Positions 44,917-56,632 are shown, counted from the first letter of the stretch. The stretch is 64,000 nt of DNA from Rachicladosporium sp. CCFEE 5018 (GCA_002077045.2 KZ111163.1:185880-249879); one strand, 5' to 3'. The notes: a model not told the origin generated them from the sequence alone. Numbers and translations: made by a program.

Positions 44917-46030
44917 ACTCTGTGCTGCGGTAGAAGACAAGATGCACCCGCTCGAATAGCTTCAAAGTAGGCAAGGAGAGCCTTATGCAAGGCCCGGTCT
45001 CTGCCATGATCTTGTCCACGAAGTGCTTGTCTCGGTTCTCTCGCTTACTCACTCTCTGCTCTCGCACCTCGTCGTCAATCTCCGAGCCTGCGGACACCGC
45101 GGACTCGTCCGTATCAGATCGCCTGAGACTTGCAAACCCGAGACCAGTCTGCTTGCCACTTGCTCTTCGCAGAGCACGCAGCAGCTCTTTCTTGTTCTTT
45201 CCCTGCACCTTAGCATCCTTCGCGATCGCCTTGAGCTCGTCCAAAAGCAGCAGCGAGCTTGCCTCCTCAAGATCTTTAATGCAATCCTCCGACCTATCCG
45301 CAAAACAAAATCGGTCCCCCAACGATGCATCCTCCGGCGCCTCCAACTCGCCAGGGTTATCTTGCACCTGTGACGACGCACTCGGCAGATCATACGCGAC
45401 CTGCAAATCCAGCACCGCCTGCGGCAGATCCGCAATATCGCTATGGTACCCCAGCCGACTCACGCGATGCCAGCTCGACGTCTTCCGAAGGAACAGCCGC
45501 ACGTACAAGTATTGCGCCTCATAGCTCAAGCCACGCCACTTGGTGAAGACATCGTGCTCCGCTTCGTCGAAGAGGTGGCTCTCCTCGTCTAGCACTGTCT
45601 CGAGCGCCAAGTTGAACGCATCGACATATATCGAGCTCTTGCCGCGCTCCCATTTCCTTTGGTCAAGTCGTCCGTCTATGTCGAGCTCTCCAGCAGCGCG
45701 AGAAGCTTCGTATGCCTCGATGGCTTCCTGGTCCGTCTGTATGGGCGGTAATGCGGTCTCGATATCCGTTTGTCGAGCTTTGGGTTCTTCACCGTCATAC
45801 ACCACTTCGTCCCCGTCGTCGTCCGAGTCCGGCACAGCTTCTCTCCTCCCTTTCTGCGGCGATGCTGTCTTCTTTACAAAGGCCGAGAGTCCCCTCTTCT
45901 GCCGCTTGGGTGAGGGCGTCGCGAAGTCTTCATCCGCTTCGTCGTACTTTGTCGATCTCGGATGCGGGATCTTTTTGCCAGATCCGAGCATCGCATTGTG
46001 CTTCGAGGGACTGCTGGCTTGCAATGCCAT
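44917..46030 (-). CDS. FAN1: FAN1 N-terminal part, copy B, truncated by gap
   Basis: From ATG 46030 (MALQASSPSKHNAMLGSGKK) about 371 codons are visible, including the SAP-like segment, before the sequence runs into the N gap. The VRR-NUC nuclease half is not in this window, so whether a full second FAN1 exists cannot be told. An upstream in-frame TAG shows the start is at or after 46030, which also fixes the start for copy A. Amino-acid differences from copy A are few and conservative. Confidence 0.88.
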
Positions 46031-46248
46031 ATCCTGACCTCGCCGTTGCCACCCTCGCGTCTACAGTTCTGAGGAGGTCGAAGTGCAACGCGGTTGGACG
46101 CGCTGACACGTGCCCATGACATCACCGGACCATCGCACCTGCTCTCTATGCAGGCACTCACTATACGCAGGTAGTAGCGATAGACCCATCTACCATCACT
46201 ATCATACCGTAGCCCCTACGAGCAGGTCTAGTCATTGACTCCTGAACG

Positions 46249-46869
46249 ATGCACCTGACCGCCCTACTACCCTTCTCGCTCATCCTCAGCGCCTCCGCCC
46301 AGCTCCTCGTCCTCTCCGACCCAAAGCCCCCCACCATGGCCCAACCGAATCAACAACCCCTCGAAGCCCTCGCAGACAGCGCGCCAGCACCCCAATCAGC
46401 ATCGTCATCCATCCTCTCGGACGTCTTGCCATCTCAGAAGCGAATCAATATCTTCGCCGGCTTCACGCGGGACGTATCATCAGTCTTATCTAGACTAGAG
46501 TCCACCTCAGAAAACACCACACTCCTAGCGCCGCTGAACACAGTCCTTTCGTCCCTTCCGCGCAAACCCTGGGAATCTCCCGCCGATTACGACAAACTTG
46601 GCGCAAACGCCTACTCTGGCTCCGAGGGCTCCGAACGCGCGGCAGAGAACCTGAAGCGCTTTACGGAAGCGCACGTGGTGTGTGAGCGGCCTTGGGAGGA
46701 GGGGAAGAAGGTGAAGACGCTTGGGGGCGGGGAAGTGTGGTGGGAGAGTCATGGAAAGGAGGGCGGGAGGAGGATCATGCCTGGGAAGGTGGAGGTTGAG
46801 GGGGTTGTGGGGAGGGCGGGGAATGGGGAGGTTTGGGTGCTGAGGGGGGTTGTGGATTTTAGGCAATAA
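46249..46869 (+). CDS. secreted FAS1-domain protein, copy B
   Basis: 206 residues with the signal peptide MHLTALLPFSLILSASAQ. The FAS1 region is identical to copy A over RINIFAGFTRDVSSVLSRLE and TTLLAPLNTVLSS. Changes cluster in the last 60 residues (for example KEGGRR for KEGERR). The first 12 coding bases and the upstream spacer differ clearly from copy A, so the two copies have different promoters. Confidence 0.8.
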   Translation: MHLTALLPFSLILSASAQLLVLSDPKPPTMAQPNQQPLEALADSAPAPQSASSSILSDVLPSQKRINIFAGFTRDVSSVLSRLESTSENTTLLAPLNTVLSSLPRKPWESPADYDKLGANAYSGSEGSERAAENLKRFTEAHVVCERPWEEGKKVKTLGGGEVWWESHGKEGGRRIMPGKVEVEGVVGRAGNGEVWVLRGVVDFRQ

Positions 46870-46946
46870 GTTGCAAAGGCTGGGGTGTTGGGTATGGGAA
46901 GGGAGGGGCTTGGCGTAATTTGATGCGATATGACGGGCTTGGGTAT

Positions 46947-47715
46947 CTACGACTTGCTTCGCTTTCTCTGCTCGGCTTCGTCTGCTTTCCGCGAATGTAG
47001 TTCTTGATCCATCCGCCAGTCATCCGACATGTACGCTCGGCCGGGAACCTGGAAGTCCAATGCAGTGGGATCCACTTGCGGACGATCCGCCAAGCTGACA
47101 TACTGTCTTGCTCGGCGATGGCCGGTACGAGGCACAGTCGATGGTAATGCTGTCTGATCTCGAGTTTGCGGAATGGTCGGCGATGGTGCTATCGTCGACG
47201 GCCAGAACAGCGGTTGCGAGATACGATTGCGTGAGAGCTGCATCTGCGCGTGCGTAAAGCGGAGGCGTGGATGAGGACAGCACACCAGCGCCGGCTCAGA
47301 CATGTAAGCATCCCGTCCCATCGGCTTTTCCAATTTCACGCCTTCCTCCCTCTCCTCTGCATCATCTTCGACCTCACTCTCGCCACTCAATACAATCAAC
47401 TCCTCTCCTTGCCTCATCTCGCATCCGTCACCATCCCCTTCCTCTCCTCGACTGCTCGACCCACTCCGCAATCTCGTCCCTCTCCCTGGGCTGCATCGAT
47501 AATTGCTTGAGTCCAGCATAGTCCCGCTTGGGCTGTCTAGGGACACACCACCATCCACATTGGGCTGAGTCTGTGGTTCGATGGTGTCGTTCGGTCTCTG
47601 GAGTGGCGAAGATGGCGCCTGGGATGTATCGGCCATGCGGGCCGTGGGTTGTGCGATCGATGTAAGAGGGCGTGGGGTTGGTATTGGTCTTGCCGAGCTG
47701 GGTCTTGGGCGGCAT
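46947..47715 (-). pseudogene. unknown protein, copy B, long form with frame change
   Basis: This is the counterpart of 15567-16058, with about 277 extra bases (roughly 47260-47537). From ATG 47715 the conserved frame reads PSYIDRTTHGPHGRYIPG and continues DEIAEWVEQSRRGRGW to a stop near 47428. A different frame then carries an acidic stretch (EELIVLSGESEVEDDAEERE) into the conserved C-terminus. The extra length is one more than a multiple of three. The simplest reading is an ancestral long protein that has gained a one-base frameshift here. An unrecognised intron would also reconcile the frames, so 'pseudogene' is tentative. Confidence 0.4.
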
Positions 47716-47855
47716 CTGGGATGTCGCAACTTTGAGGGGATTCGGAAAAGATGGGATGGAGATGAGGAGACAGGGAGGATAAGGGGGAAGAATATATGGA
47801 GATTGGCAGGCGCTCTTGCGGTGTATGTTTGCTGAAGGCAAGCAGCAATGGACAA

Positions 47856-48380
47856 TGGGACTTACCTCGCAGTCACCAAAGGCGCTGTAATTCCGAACGT
47901 GCAAGAAGGATCAGCTTTCCAAATACCTGTGAGATACCCTACATTCTAGCTGTAGGCCAAGTCGAAGTATATTGCGGCTGCGTGAGGCATATCAAGGCCC
48001 AACTCGCGATGCACACTGATCCTCAAGTCCATAGCACAGAGCGATCGTAAAATCTCATCATCGTTGATGACGGACGTTTCTCCGTGTACCTGTGGCAGTC
48101 ACTGTGCTTGCATATGACAGGCTGCGACATGTGCCTGTGAATGTTGCGCGTGTGATTGCTTGTCTCTCCATGTCACAGGCGAAGTCCAAAGTCGGGGCGC
48201 ACAGACCACCAGGGCCGCTTCCTCAGCCCAAATCCGATTCAAGGACGCGCAGCAAGGCACAATAGTCGACGAATACGCTATTGTCGTTGTCGCGTATACA
48301 CCATATACTGTCGTTGATCTTCTCCGATCCGCTATCGTTCTCGTTGATTGTCGACATCTCAGCATAGCCGGGTGTGCAGC
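47856..48380. other. spacer upstream of RSC4-like copy B
   Basis: The half next to the RSC4-like start resembles copy A (16530-16737); the other half is diverged. No gene or RNA is recognised. Confidence 0.4.
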
Positions 48381-50740
48381 ATGGAGTCCAGAAAGCGCAA
48401 AGCGTCCAACGCGACGCCAAATGACGGCGCGACGAAGAGGATCCGGCTCGTTGTGAGTTCACCCTCCCCGTCCCCTCTTCACTTCATCCACGGGCCCAGT
48501 GTACACGATCAGCAGCGCACATGCGCACCTGCAACATGCTGCAAATCCATGAAGGTGCAAAGGTAGAGGCGGTGGTGTTGAGAGAGTGGGTTGGTGGTGG
48601 TCGAGGTGGATGAAGAAGAGGAAGAGCAAGTGTCGAAGCACCCATGCGGGAATGACCTTGACGACATCTCCGTCCCTCCAATCTCGACCGACCACCGAAC
48701 CTAGCTCTCAGCACCGCTGCCACCGCCGGATTCTACGTGCAAAGCCTCCTGCATCAGAGCAAAGCATTTAACATGCCTCTCTGCAGAACTCCAAGCATAC
48801 CACAGCGTCTCCTGCACCGTCGAGCGACACTGGAGCGATCCAGCAGATCGGACAACAGCTAGTCAACCAGATCAAGCGGTCAAATGATAAGACGTACGTT
48901 AGGTAATTCTATACTGCCTACCACGCAATCGACTACTGACAGATTCCTCCAGCACCGGCCACCCAATCTCCACCCTATTCCTCACTCTCCCCTCCCGCAA
49001 AGACCTTCCAGACTACTATACCTTCACCCGTCTCCCCATAGCAATCGACACAATTGAACGCAAACTCTCCTCAAATGCCTACAGCACAGTCACCGAGATC
49101 GAATCAGACTTCAAGCGCATGGTCCAGAATGCCAAAGACTACAACGAACAGGCCAGCCGTGCCTTCTCCGATGCTGAGAAGATCAGGAAGCTGGTGTTCA
49201 ACTACATGAAGATACACAATCCGGCTTATCGAGAGGTAGAGGGATATGTGAGCTTTCCTACGCCGCTACCTGGCAAGGATGCCGAGGGCGGGGCGCAGAC
49301 CAATGGGACCAGGAGTGAGACACCGGCAAAGAGAGGCAAGGCTTCTGCAACGCCAGCTGTGGAGGAGAGTAAGCCTGCGTCTTCTGCGTCTGCCGAAGTG
49401 GAGGAAAACCAAAGTGGGCTGGACTTCGCGGGCAAGACGTTCCAGCAGGCACAGCAGATGATCATAGATGAGCTGCTGTCATATACGGACGATGAGTAAG
49501 TCTGCCTGCATGCTGGTTGAGAGGCAAGATCACTGATAATCTCGACAGAGGTTTGGAGATCTATACACCCTTCGCGATGCTGCCTTCGCGCAAGCTGGAA
49601 GATTACTACAAGTTCATCAAGTACCCTGTCTCGCTGAAGGGTGTGGCGAAGAGGATCAGAGGCCAGCATGGTCGCAATGACCCGACTGGTATCACCGATT
49701 TCAAGTCTTGGGATAAGTTTGGCGAGGAGATGGCCTTCATCTGGAAGAACGCGAGGGACTACAACGAGGATGGGAGTGAGATGTATCTGCTCGCCAACGA
49801 CTTCGAGGAGCACTTCAATGAGCTGCTTGAGGACGTTCGATCGAAAGTCGATGAGCCATCGCAACCCAAGCTGAAGCTCGGTGGACCGAAGCCGAAGGTG
49901 ACACTCAGTCTGTCTGGCAACAAGCCGTCACCTGCGCCCGGTGCAGTCTCGGTTGACAGCGAAGCGCTCGCACGCCAGCGGCAGATGGTCTCAGCTGGCG
50001 CGAATGGCTATGCGACGCAGCAGCGCCCACAGTACGGCGTGAACGGCACCAGCCATCCGAACTCACACGTCCCAACGCTGGACCCAAGTCGATCACATAC
50101 AGCCGGCAGCCATCGCTCGCCCGAGCCTGTGAAGCTCGAAAGTCGACCTTCGCAGTCGCCAGCTCTGAATGCTGTGCTCCCGAGTCTCACGAACGGCACA
50201 ATGCCACCGCCCTCTTTCCGACCAAACAGCAGCAGTCCTCATCCAACGCAACTACCGACAAGCTACCGCTACACTGCGCCAACCCTTCTGCCACCTACGC
50301 CAGTACGCACATATCCTCTAGAGAACGCACTCATACCTCTCATAACCCTTAAGACGCACCCTCACCTCAAACTCCCCTCGCCTTTTCACCTCGAGATCTC
50401 ACCTCATCCGACACGGGCCACGCAATCTCGCACACTCACACTCCCGCACACGCACTACTTTCTACAGATCTCACCTACGATATCTCGCCGGCTGAGTAGC
50501 GGAACGCCATACAAATGTTTCGTCACTGTCAATGGCACGCGGCTTACACAACGCGATACTGTCGTCGAAAGCGGCGAGGTAGGGCAGGGTATCGGCGGAC
50601 TGAGGAGACATGTTTACGAGGGGAGTCTTGCGCAGGGCGTCAACCGGGTTGAGGTCGAGGTTGCCGCTGCGAGAGCTGAGGGCAAGGAGGGATTGGATGT
50701 GGAGCGGTTTGTTGGGTTTGTGAATTTGATGAGGGCTTGA
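48381..50740 (+). CDS. RSC4: tandem-bromodomain RSC4-like subunit, copy B
   Basis: Exons 48381-48452, 48787-48893, 48953-49495 and 49549-50740 have exactly the same lengths as the first three exons of copy A, and the same phases. Both bromodomains are intact, including KDYNEQASRAFSDAEK and ARDYNEDGSEMYLLAND. The intron between exons 2 and 3 differs in sequence, though its acceptor lies in a similar context. Most coding changes are synonymous or conservative, consistent with two functional copies. The same acidic candidate exon lies in intron 1. Confidence 0.87.
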
Positions 50741-51030
50741 TTGGGAGGATTGTCGTGAGGGACGCGACGAATATGGCGGATCAGGGCAGTTGTGCAACGA
50801 GTAATGAAGGGTACCACTTGTATGGTAGATGAGAACTGTCGGCTTAGAACATGATTGGTATCCTCTGCAAGCCAGCTCGCTCGCCTTCATCACGTGCTTT
50901 GCTGTTCCATTAACGCCACGTGGCGCGTACTGTAAAGCCACTCTGACGTCGCTCGCTTCCTCCACTCACACAGAACACCGGAGAGCCAAACATTCCTCCT
51001 CCCAATCTGCTCTTCAAGCCTCGCCGACCC

Positions 51031-52401
51031 ATGGCATCCACCCTGCACTCCCATCTCCAATCCCTCATCTCCACCCTCACCCAAACCACGACCCTCATCA
51101 CCCGTCTTCAAACCCTCTCCTTCCAACCTGGCTCCGAATCCCTCTCCGAAAACCCGAATTCCGTCCGCTTAGAGCTCGCGCAAGATATCCACGATTCCCT
51201 CGCCCAACTAGACGAAGATCTCGAGCTACTGCGGCTAGAACTCGAGGACCTCACTGACAGTCACGGCACCGGCAGCGCGGGGTTTAGTGGTCTTGCTGGA
51301 CGGACGAGAAGTGGGAGTGTAAGACGAGGGAGTAAGGCTGGGGAGGCGGAGAGGTTACAGGCTGGTGTGCTGAAACTCGGCGAGGATCTGAAGGGGGCGA
51401 GAGCGGGATTTAGGAGAGCGCAGATTGTTGCGAAGAAGAACGCTGAGGCTGCGAAGGTGCAGGAACGGGAATTGCTTTTCGCGTCGCTACGACAGGAGCC
51501 AGTTGCGCGAGACTCGAGCGGTGCGTCAACGCCACGGGAAAGCTTGTTCGCGCATCGCAGTAAAGGTAAGGCTGGGAGAAGTGGACAGCAGGTGCGGAGC
51601 GGCGACGACCTGCTGGTGACTACGAGCTCGGATCTGACCACTAGTCTGAGACGCACGCACGCGCTGCTCGAGACTGAGATGGGAAGGAGCCACTTCGCGA
51701 CCGAGACGCTTGAGCAGAGTACCGCTGCACTTGCGGAGCTGGGAGATAAGTATACGGATCTTGGTTCCGTGCTGGGCAAGAGTCGCGAGCTGCTAAGCAC
51801 GCTCGTCAGGAGCCAGAAGAGCGATACGTGGTATTTGGAAACGGCCTTTTACTTGCTCTGCGCCACCCTAGTCTGGCTGATCTTCAGACGACTCCTCTAC
51901 GGCCCATTTATCAGGTTGCCGTTGTTCTTCTACCGCGTTGGCATCTTCCTGCTCAACTGGGTTGTGTTAAAACCGATATTGTTGTTCTGTACGGTCACAG
52001 GCATCATAACGACAACACCCTACAACCCAACCTCCTCATCTCTGGCGTACCAAAGCACCACGACCCGCCGCCCATTGATCATACAGCCAAGCGCTTCGGA
52101 AGGCGTGCGCCAATTCATCCCAGGCATGGCAGATAAGCTTAAGAGTGTTGGCGTCCCGGCGGGGGCTGGAGGTGGAGGGGCGAAGAGGGATAAGAGTGGC
52201 GAGCTGAGTGGGAAGGTCAGTGAGGGGATTGGGAAGATGGCTGCTGGAGAGGGTGCTGAGGAGGTGAAGAGGGGCGATGGGACGGTGTTGAGGGAGCGGA
52301 GGGAGGATGAGAAACCGAATCCGAGGAAGAAGGGGTTTGTTGACGAGACGCTGGAGGGGGCTGCTGAAAGAGGGGAGGGGAAGGTGAGAGATGAGTTATA
52401 G
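51031..52401 (+). CDS. SEC20: Sec20-type ER t-SNARE, copy B
   Basis: 456 residues. The SNARE region, membrane anchor and RDEL end are conserved. The coiled-coil half differs from copy A at many synonymous sites, while the membrane-anchor region is nearly identical at the DNA level. The lumenal tail has a small insertion (TLEGAAERGEG). Contrasting divergence within one gene suggests a recombination or conversion boundary. Confidence 0.87.
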   Translation: MASTLHSHLQSLISTLTQTTTLITRLQTLSFQPGSESLSENPNSVRLELAQDIHDSLAQLDEDLELLRLELEDLTDSHGTGSAGFSGLAGRTRSGSVRRGSKAGEAERLQAGVLKLGEDLKGARAGFRRAQIVAKKNAEAAKVQERELLFASLRQEPVARDSSGASTPRESLFAHRSKGKAGRSGQQVRSGDDLLVTTSSDLTTSLRRTHALLETEMGRSHFATETLEQSTAALAELGDKYTDLGSVLGKSRELLSTLVRSQKSDTWYLETAFYLLCATLVWLIFRRLLYGPFIRLPLFFYRVGIFLLNWVVLKPILLFCTVTGIITTTPYNPTSSSLAYQSTTTRRPLIIQPSASEGVRQFIPGMADKLKSVGVPAGAGGGGAKRDKSGELSGKVSEGIGKMAAGEGAEEVKRGDGTVLRERREDEKPNPRKKGFVDETLEGAAERGEGKVRDEL

Positions 52402-52835
52402 AATCCATCTACTATCCACACATTCAACCAGCCCTTCGTCTCCGTCCCATCAGTCCTCAATAAGTCCCCTGTCCCACGAACACCCTCTTCAATGCTCAAA
52501 ATCGCTATGAGCAACCTCTGTGTCGAGCAGGTTGACCCCAGTGGGGTGCTCGGCGCAGCTAATCCTGCGAATCTCTCCAGCCGCTGCTACGGCAATACCG
52601 CGCCGCTACATCTGAAGTCGGTTCTCCAGCCGAGAAGCGCGTCCTCAACTCGAGGGAGATGTCGACTGGCTACGAGCTAGCCCTGCCCGTTATGTCGGCG
52701 TGCATGCAGCAGCAGTCGAAGCTCGCAAGTCGAAGCTATGCGCGCAGGATCTCGTGAGCTTGTATTTGGCGGGAGCGTCGACCTCGATCAACGCGGGAGT
52801 CATGCATGAGTGATGCTTCCATCCCACAGATCAAC
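52402..52835. other. SEC20-PTC7 spacer, copy B version
   Basis: Not alignable by eye with 20736-21178. No gene, RNA or repeat is recognised. Confidence 0.6.
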
Positions 52836-54074
52836 TCAGCCAGCGCCCTCCTTCCTCCTCTCCACAATCCCCGCAACAACACTAATATCATCCCTCTTCC
52901 CGCCCTCAATTGCCAACCCCTCCTCAACACCCTTCTCCATATACGGACTCTCCGCGAAAACATCCTCAGCAATCTTCCTAGCCTCCAGCACAATCTCCCT
53001 AGCCGCGAACTTCATGCTGCCCGCCACTGCTTCGCCTGCATGCTCCGTAGACCACTTCTCACGTGCCTCAAGCAATATCCGCGCGATCTCGTGTTCCCAG
53101 AGGTTGTCCGTCACGCCATCGCTCATGGCTAGCACGATGTCGCCTTCTTCCACCTCTACCTTGTCCAGGACGGCGTTGATTTCCGGTGTGTCGGGAGAGT
53201 TCGTGCCGAGTTGTCTCGGACAGTCGAAATAATGATATTGCTCCTCTGTCCTGAAGATTATGTTCTCCTCTATGCTCTTACTAGGCCTCACGACCATGAC
53301 TTTGCAATCGCCCAGCTGCGTCACCCAGAGTACAGCCTTGCCTTCATTCCCCGCAGCTCCATCAAGCAGAGCGGAGCTCACAGTCGTAGTCCCCAGCCAT
53401 GCATTCGGTTCAGACAGCGCCTCCTTCGTCTTCTCAAACGCTCTGCTCAGCGCGTCCACCACCCCTCCGCCATCCCCCTCTGCCCCCTTGCCCTCCCCTC
53501 CCCCTTCCTCCCCGCCCCGCAGGCCTTTAACTTCCCCCGCCCAAAAATGCCCTACAAGCCTACTCCACAAGCCCGCACATCCCCTATCCTTCAAACCCCA
53601 CGCGCCAACGCCATCATTCACACACAGGAACCTCTCCCCCGCAAATAGCGCATCATCGCCATTCGTCACGCCCAGTATCGGTACACCGTTCACGCGGTCG
53701 TGGCTGCGGTTGTGCGTGGAGAGGGGGTCGCTGAAGGAGCCGGAGGGCGGCGAGAAGAAGGGAGGCGGAAATGGGCGAGGGGGCCGTTTGGGCCAGGCTG
53801 CGTAGCCGGTGCAGAAGATGTAGGGGGCCTTCTTGTCGTTTCGCGACGTAGGATCGTGGAGGACTGTCGGAGTGTCTGAGCTGGGCTCGCTGATCGGGGT
53901 TGAGAGGCCGGATTGCGGGTTTCGAGAGCGCGAGGACTGGCCGTGAGGGTCGCGGAGGCGGAGAGGGGTGGTGTGGAAGAGTCGTACGCGCAGAGGTCGT
54001 TGGAGGGTAGGCGGTCTGAAGATGTAAGCCTGGCAGCTTCGCACTGCTATCGATCCGGGAATGCGAGCTGGCAT
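52836..54074 (-). CDS. PTC7: PTC7/azr1-type PP2C phosphatase, copy B
   Basis: 412 residues with all PP2C metal-site motifs intact (VNDGVGAW, SDGVTDNLWEHE, GGKRDDISVV). Compared with copy A the loop after WAGEV is longer by seven residues and glycine/glutamate-rich. The first 600 coding bases are almost identical in the two copies. It is probably functional and mitochondrial, like its twin. Confidence 0.9.
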   Translation of the reverse strand: MPARIPGSIAVRSCQAYIFRPPTLQRPLRVRLFHTTPLRLRDPHGQSSRSRNPQSGLSTPISEPSSDTPTVLHDPTSRNDKKAPYIFCTGYAAWPKRPPRPFPPPFFSPPSGSFSDPLSTHNRSHDRVNGVPILGVTNGDDALFAGERFLCVNDGVGAWGLKDRGCAGLWSRLVGHFWAGEVKGLRGGEEGGGEGKGAEGDGGGVVDALSRAFEKTKEALSEPNAWLGTTTVSSALLDGAAGNEGKAVLWVTQLGDCKVMVVRPSKSIEENIIFRTEEQYHYFDCPRQLGTNSPDTPEINAVLDKVEVEEGDIVLAMSDGVTDNLWEHEIARILLEAREKWSTEHAGEAVAGSMKFAAREIVLEARKIAEDVFAESPYMEKGVEEGLAIEGGKRDDISVVAGIVERRKEGAG

Positions 54075-54337
54075 GCTGCCGTGAGCGCGAGAAGCTCACG
54101 CCGCTGTGTCGGCGACGGCATGTCCGGTGAGCGATGGCATCGGAAGCGCGAAGGAAGGGACAAGTAAGCGATAACAAACAATCATAGTGCTTGAGATGTC
54201 GGTGAGGTACTAGAGCTCGACATCCGGATATAAGACCATTGATGTGGAGCCTAGGCGTTGAGCGAAAACGCCACAAAGATATGAGCGACTATGTGAAGCG
54301 GTTCCGATGTACGATCTGGACAGTGATATACAGTTAT

Positions 54338-56632
54338 CTACACCACCTGCACATCATCGTCACCGTCCCATGCACGTCTTCTCCGTCGAGCCTGACACTG
54401 CATCCTCTCCCGTCGTCCCCAGGCACCATCGCTGCTTCTGCCAAGTACTCCTCCAGCATCTCTCCTCCATGTCAACAAGCCACCCACAGTCCGATCGCCA
54501 TTGCCCACGACGACTTCGTTGCCGCCATCCAGCAAGGCGACTCCAGCTATAGTCCCAAAGAATCTCAGCTCCTGGCGTTCCTTCTTCGCATTGCGAACAT
54601 CATAGATCGAGACAACGTCCTCGCTCTCAGCCGCGACTAGCAACGCACTGTCGTCTGTAAAGTGCAGGCTCCTCACGCAGCTCATGACGCTCGGTAACGA
54701 AGTAGTGGGCTGCGACCAGTTTCGTGAATCCCAAAGTAAAGTCTCGCCGTCTTGCGATGCGGTTGCGGCATGACGAGAGTCTGGGCTCCAGGCGCATGCG
54801 AAGACGTGGTCTTTGTTGGGCAGAGTGACGAGTGTAGCGCCAGTCTCGGCATTCGTGATGAGTGCGTCGCGTGAGTCGCCACCGATGACACGCAAGCGGC
54901 CGTCAGGTGCGGTGGCTGAGCAGTTGAGGGAGTTGGCATAGCTGAAGGTGCCGGTGTACTTCAGGGTTCGGACGTCCATGATGCGGAGCCGTGTGTCATT
55001 TGAGCAAAATGCCGCCTGAAGAGCACCTGAGGCGCGGCTGGGGAAGGTGTGAATGTGTGTGACCAGACCGTTCCAATTGTGGGTCACATAGCCTTCTTGC
55101 ACTTCTGGCGAGGCAGATCCAAGAGGTCGAAGTGCATACTCGCCGTAAAAGCCTCCAGCGATGAGCACGCTGTCGCCAGCATACGACAGATCAGTGGGCT
55201 GTAAAGTGGCCAGGCAAGTCACACGCATAGATGCGGCAGAAGTACTGCGCTTCGTCAAGTCCATGACGACACGGCTTTCCGCTGGCAACGCGAGTGGCGT
55301 GCAGTGTACACGTCCGCCTCTCGAAAAGAAGACATCTCGGCCGTGAGACGCAACAACATTGCGCAGCTCGAAGTGTGAGTAGCTTGGTTTCCATCGGCCG
55401 TTGAAGCGGTGAAAGCGGTAGTGTTGCTCCCCTTGTGCATAACCGCCCAATTGCGGTCTCATATCAAGCTCCGTATGGAAGCGGCCGCTGTGCGAAGGGT
55501 GTAGCTGTCTTCGTTGGTCCATGGCTTGGGCTCGTGTCGTCGTTGTCTCGTGCCACGGTATGCCCTGCAGGTCACCTGGTCCAGCAATAAAGTCATGGCG
55601 TGTGATATCATGGTATACAGAAGGATCTGTACGAGGTTGCAGCGCATCGCGGATCGCTCCAGGTGCGTTTGCTGGGTTCGCACTGTGGGCATTGTCATAC
55701 TCCCAGTCATCAATGAAGTCTGCAAAATCGTAAGAGTGGCGTTGGTCATTAACATCCAACACCACTCGATCCGCGTCTAGTATATCGAGAAGGTTGTCCT
55801 CGCTAGTCGTGTCAAGGGGTGCGAAAGCAGGTGCATTAGCTTCGCTACTGCGAATATGTGGCTCAATGATCGGAACAGGGGGCACGTCAGAAGAAATCGG
55901 TGCGCTATTTGGTATCACAGCGAGACTGTGTGACCGCACGCGAAGTGATGGCCGTCGCGACCGGTAACGGTCCTGGCTACGCAGGTTATCGCAAGAGCGA
56001 TGATTGAGCAGTCCGCGGGTGTCAAGAACACGCCCGATTGCTTCGTCGAAGCGTGGGACCTCATCTGGGCCATCTCCTGGTAAGGCGAATCTTTGCCGAC
56101 GAGCATCTTCTTCCCTGGTGGTCTCCTCGCATTCAGGTCGAGGATGTCCTAGTCGTAGAGTCAGTGATGTTTGAGATGATGGTGATGACGGTATGCTATC
56201 TTGATCAGAGGCGACCAGATCTGGAGGTACAGTATCATCGTGCTCTGTTCGATATGAGGTCGAAAGCGGAGGAGTCGCGAAGCCAGCATCATCCAGAGAG
56301 ATCCTGTCATCCAATGTCGGCGAGAACAAGGCTCCAGTGTCAGAGCCATCACTCTCAGCATCCAGCAACACCCCTCCCTCCTCGTCGTCATCCTCTGAGA
56401 AACACTCATCCTGCCACGAGTTCAAAGCAAAAGGCAGTAGTCCACTTTCACAAAACACCGGCTCAGTAATGAACCTCGCCATGCAAGCCCTCTCAGTCAC
56501 AGTCAAACGCTCCATCCTGTCAACCGAGCATATCCGCTTGGCCAGCAAGCGCCGTCGACTCAGGGAAACCTTGCGACACTTAACAGGCGCGCTCGGAACG
56601 CTGGCACCGCCGAAATAGAACATCTGGGCCAT
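54338..56632 (-). CDS. WD40-repeat protein, copy B
   Basis: 764 residues, the same length as copy A. The WD region is intact (HVFACAWSPDSRHAATASQD). The central stretch (about 55440-56020) is almost identical to copy A, while the N-terminal acidic region and parts of the propeller carry many substitutions. Full open frame, so presumably functional. Confidence 0.75.
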   Translation of the reverse strand: MAQMFYFGGASVPSAPVKCRKVSLSRRRLLAKRICSVDRMERLTVTERACMARFITEPVFCESGLLPFALNSWQDECFSEDDDEEGGVLLDAESDGSDTGALFSPTLDDRISLDDAGFATPPLSTSYRTEHDDTVPPDLVASDQDSIPSSPSSQTSLTLRLGHPRPECEETTREEDARRQRFALPGDGPDEVPRFDEAIGRVLDTRGLLNHRSCDNLRSQDRYRSRRPSLRVRSHSLAVIPNSAPISSDVPPVPIIEPHIRSSEANAPAFAPLDTTSEDNLLDILDADRVVLDVNDQRHSYDFADFIDDWEYDNAHSANPANAPGAIRDALQPRTDPSVYHDITRHDFIAGPGDLQGIPWHETTTTRAQAMDQRRQLHPSHSGRFHTELDMRPQLGGYAQGEQHYRFHRFNGRWKPSYSHFELRNVVASHGRDVFFSRGGRVHCTPLALPAESRVVMDLTKRSTSAASMRVTCLATLQPTDLSYAGDSVLIAGGFYGEYALRPLGSASPEVQEGYVTHNWNGLVTHIHTFPSRASGALQAAFCSNDTRLRIMDVRTLKYTGTFSYANSLNCSATAPDGRLRVIGGDSRDALITNAETGATLVTLPNKDHVFACAWSPDSRHAATASQDGETLLWDSRNWSQPTTSLPSVMSCVRSLHFTDDSALLVAAESEDVVSIYDVRNAKKERQELRFFGTIAGVALLDGGNEVVVGNGDRTVGGLLTWRRDAGGVLGRSSDGAWGRRERMQCQARRRRRAWDGDDDVQVV

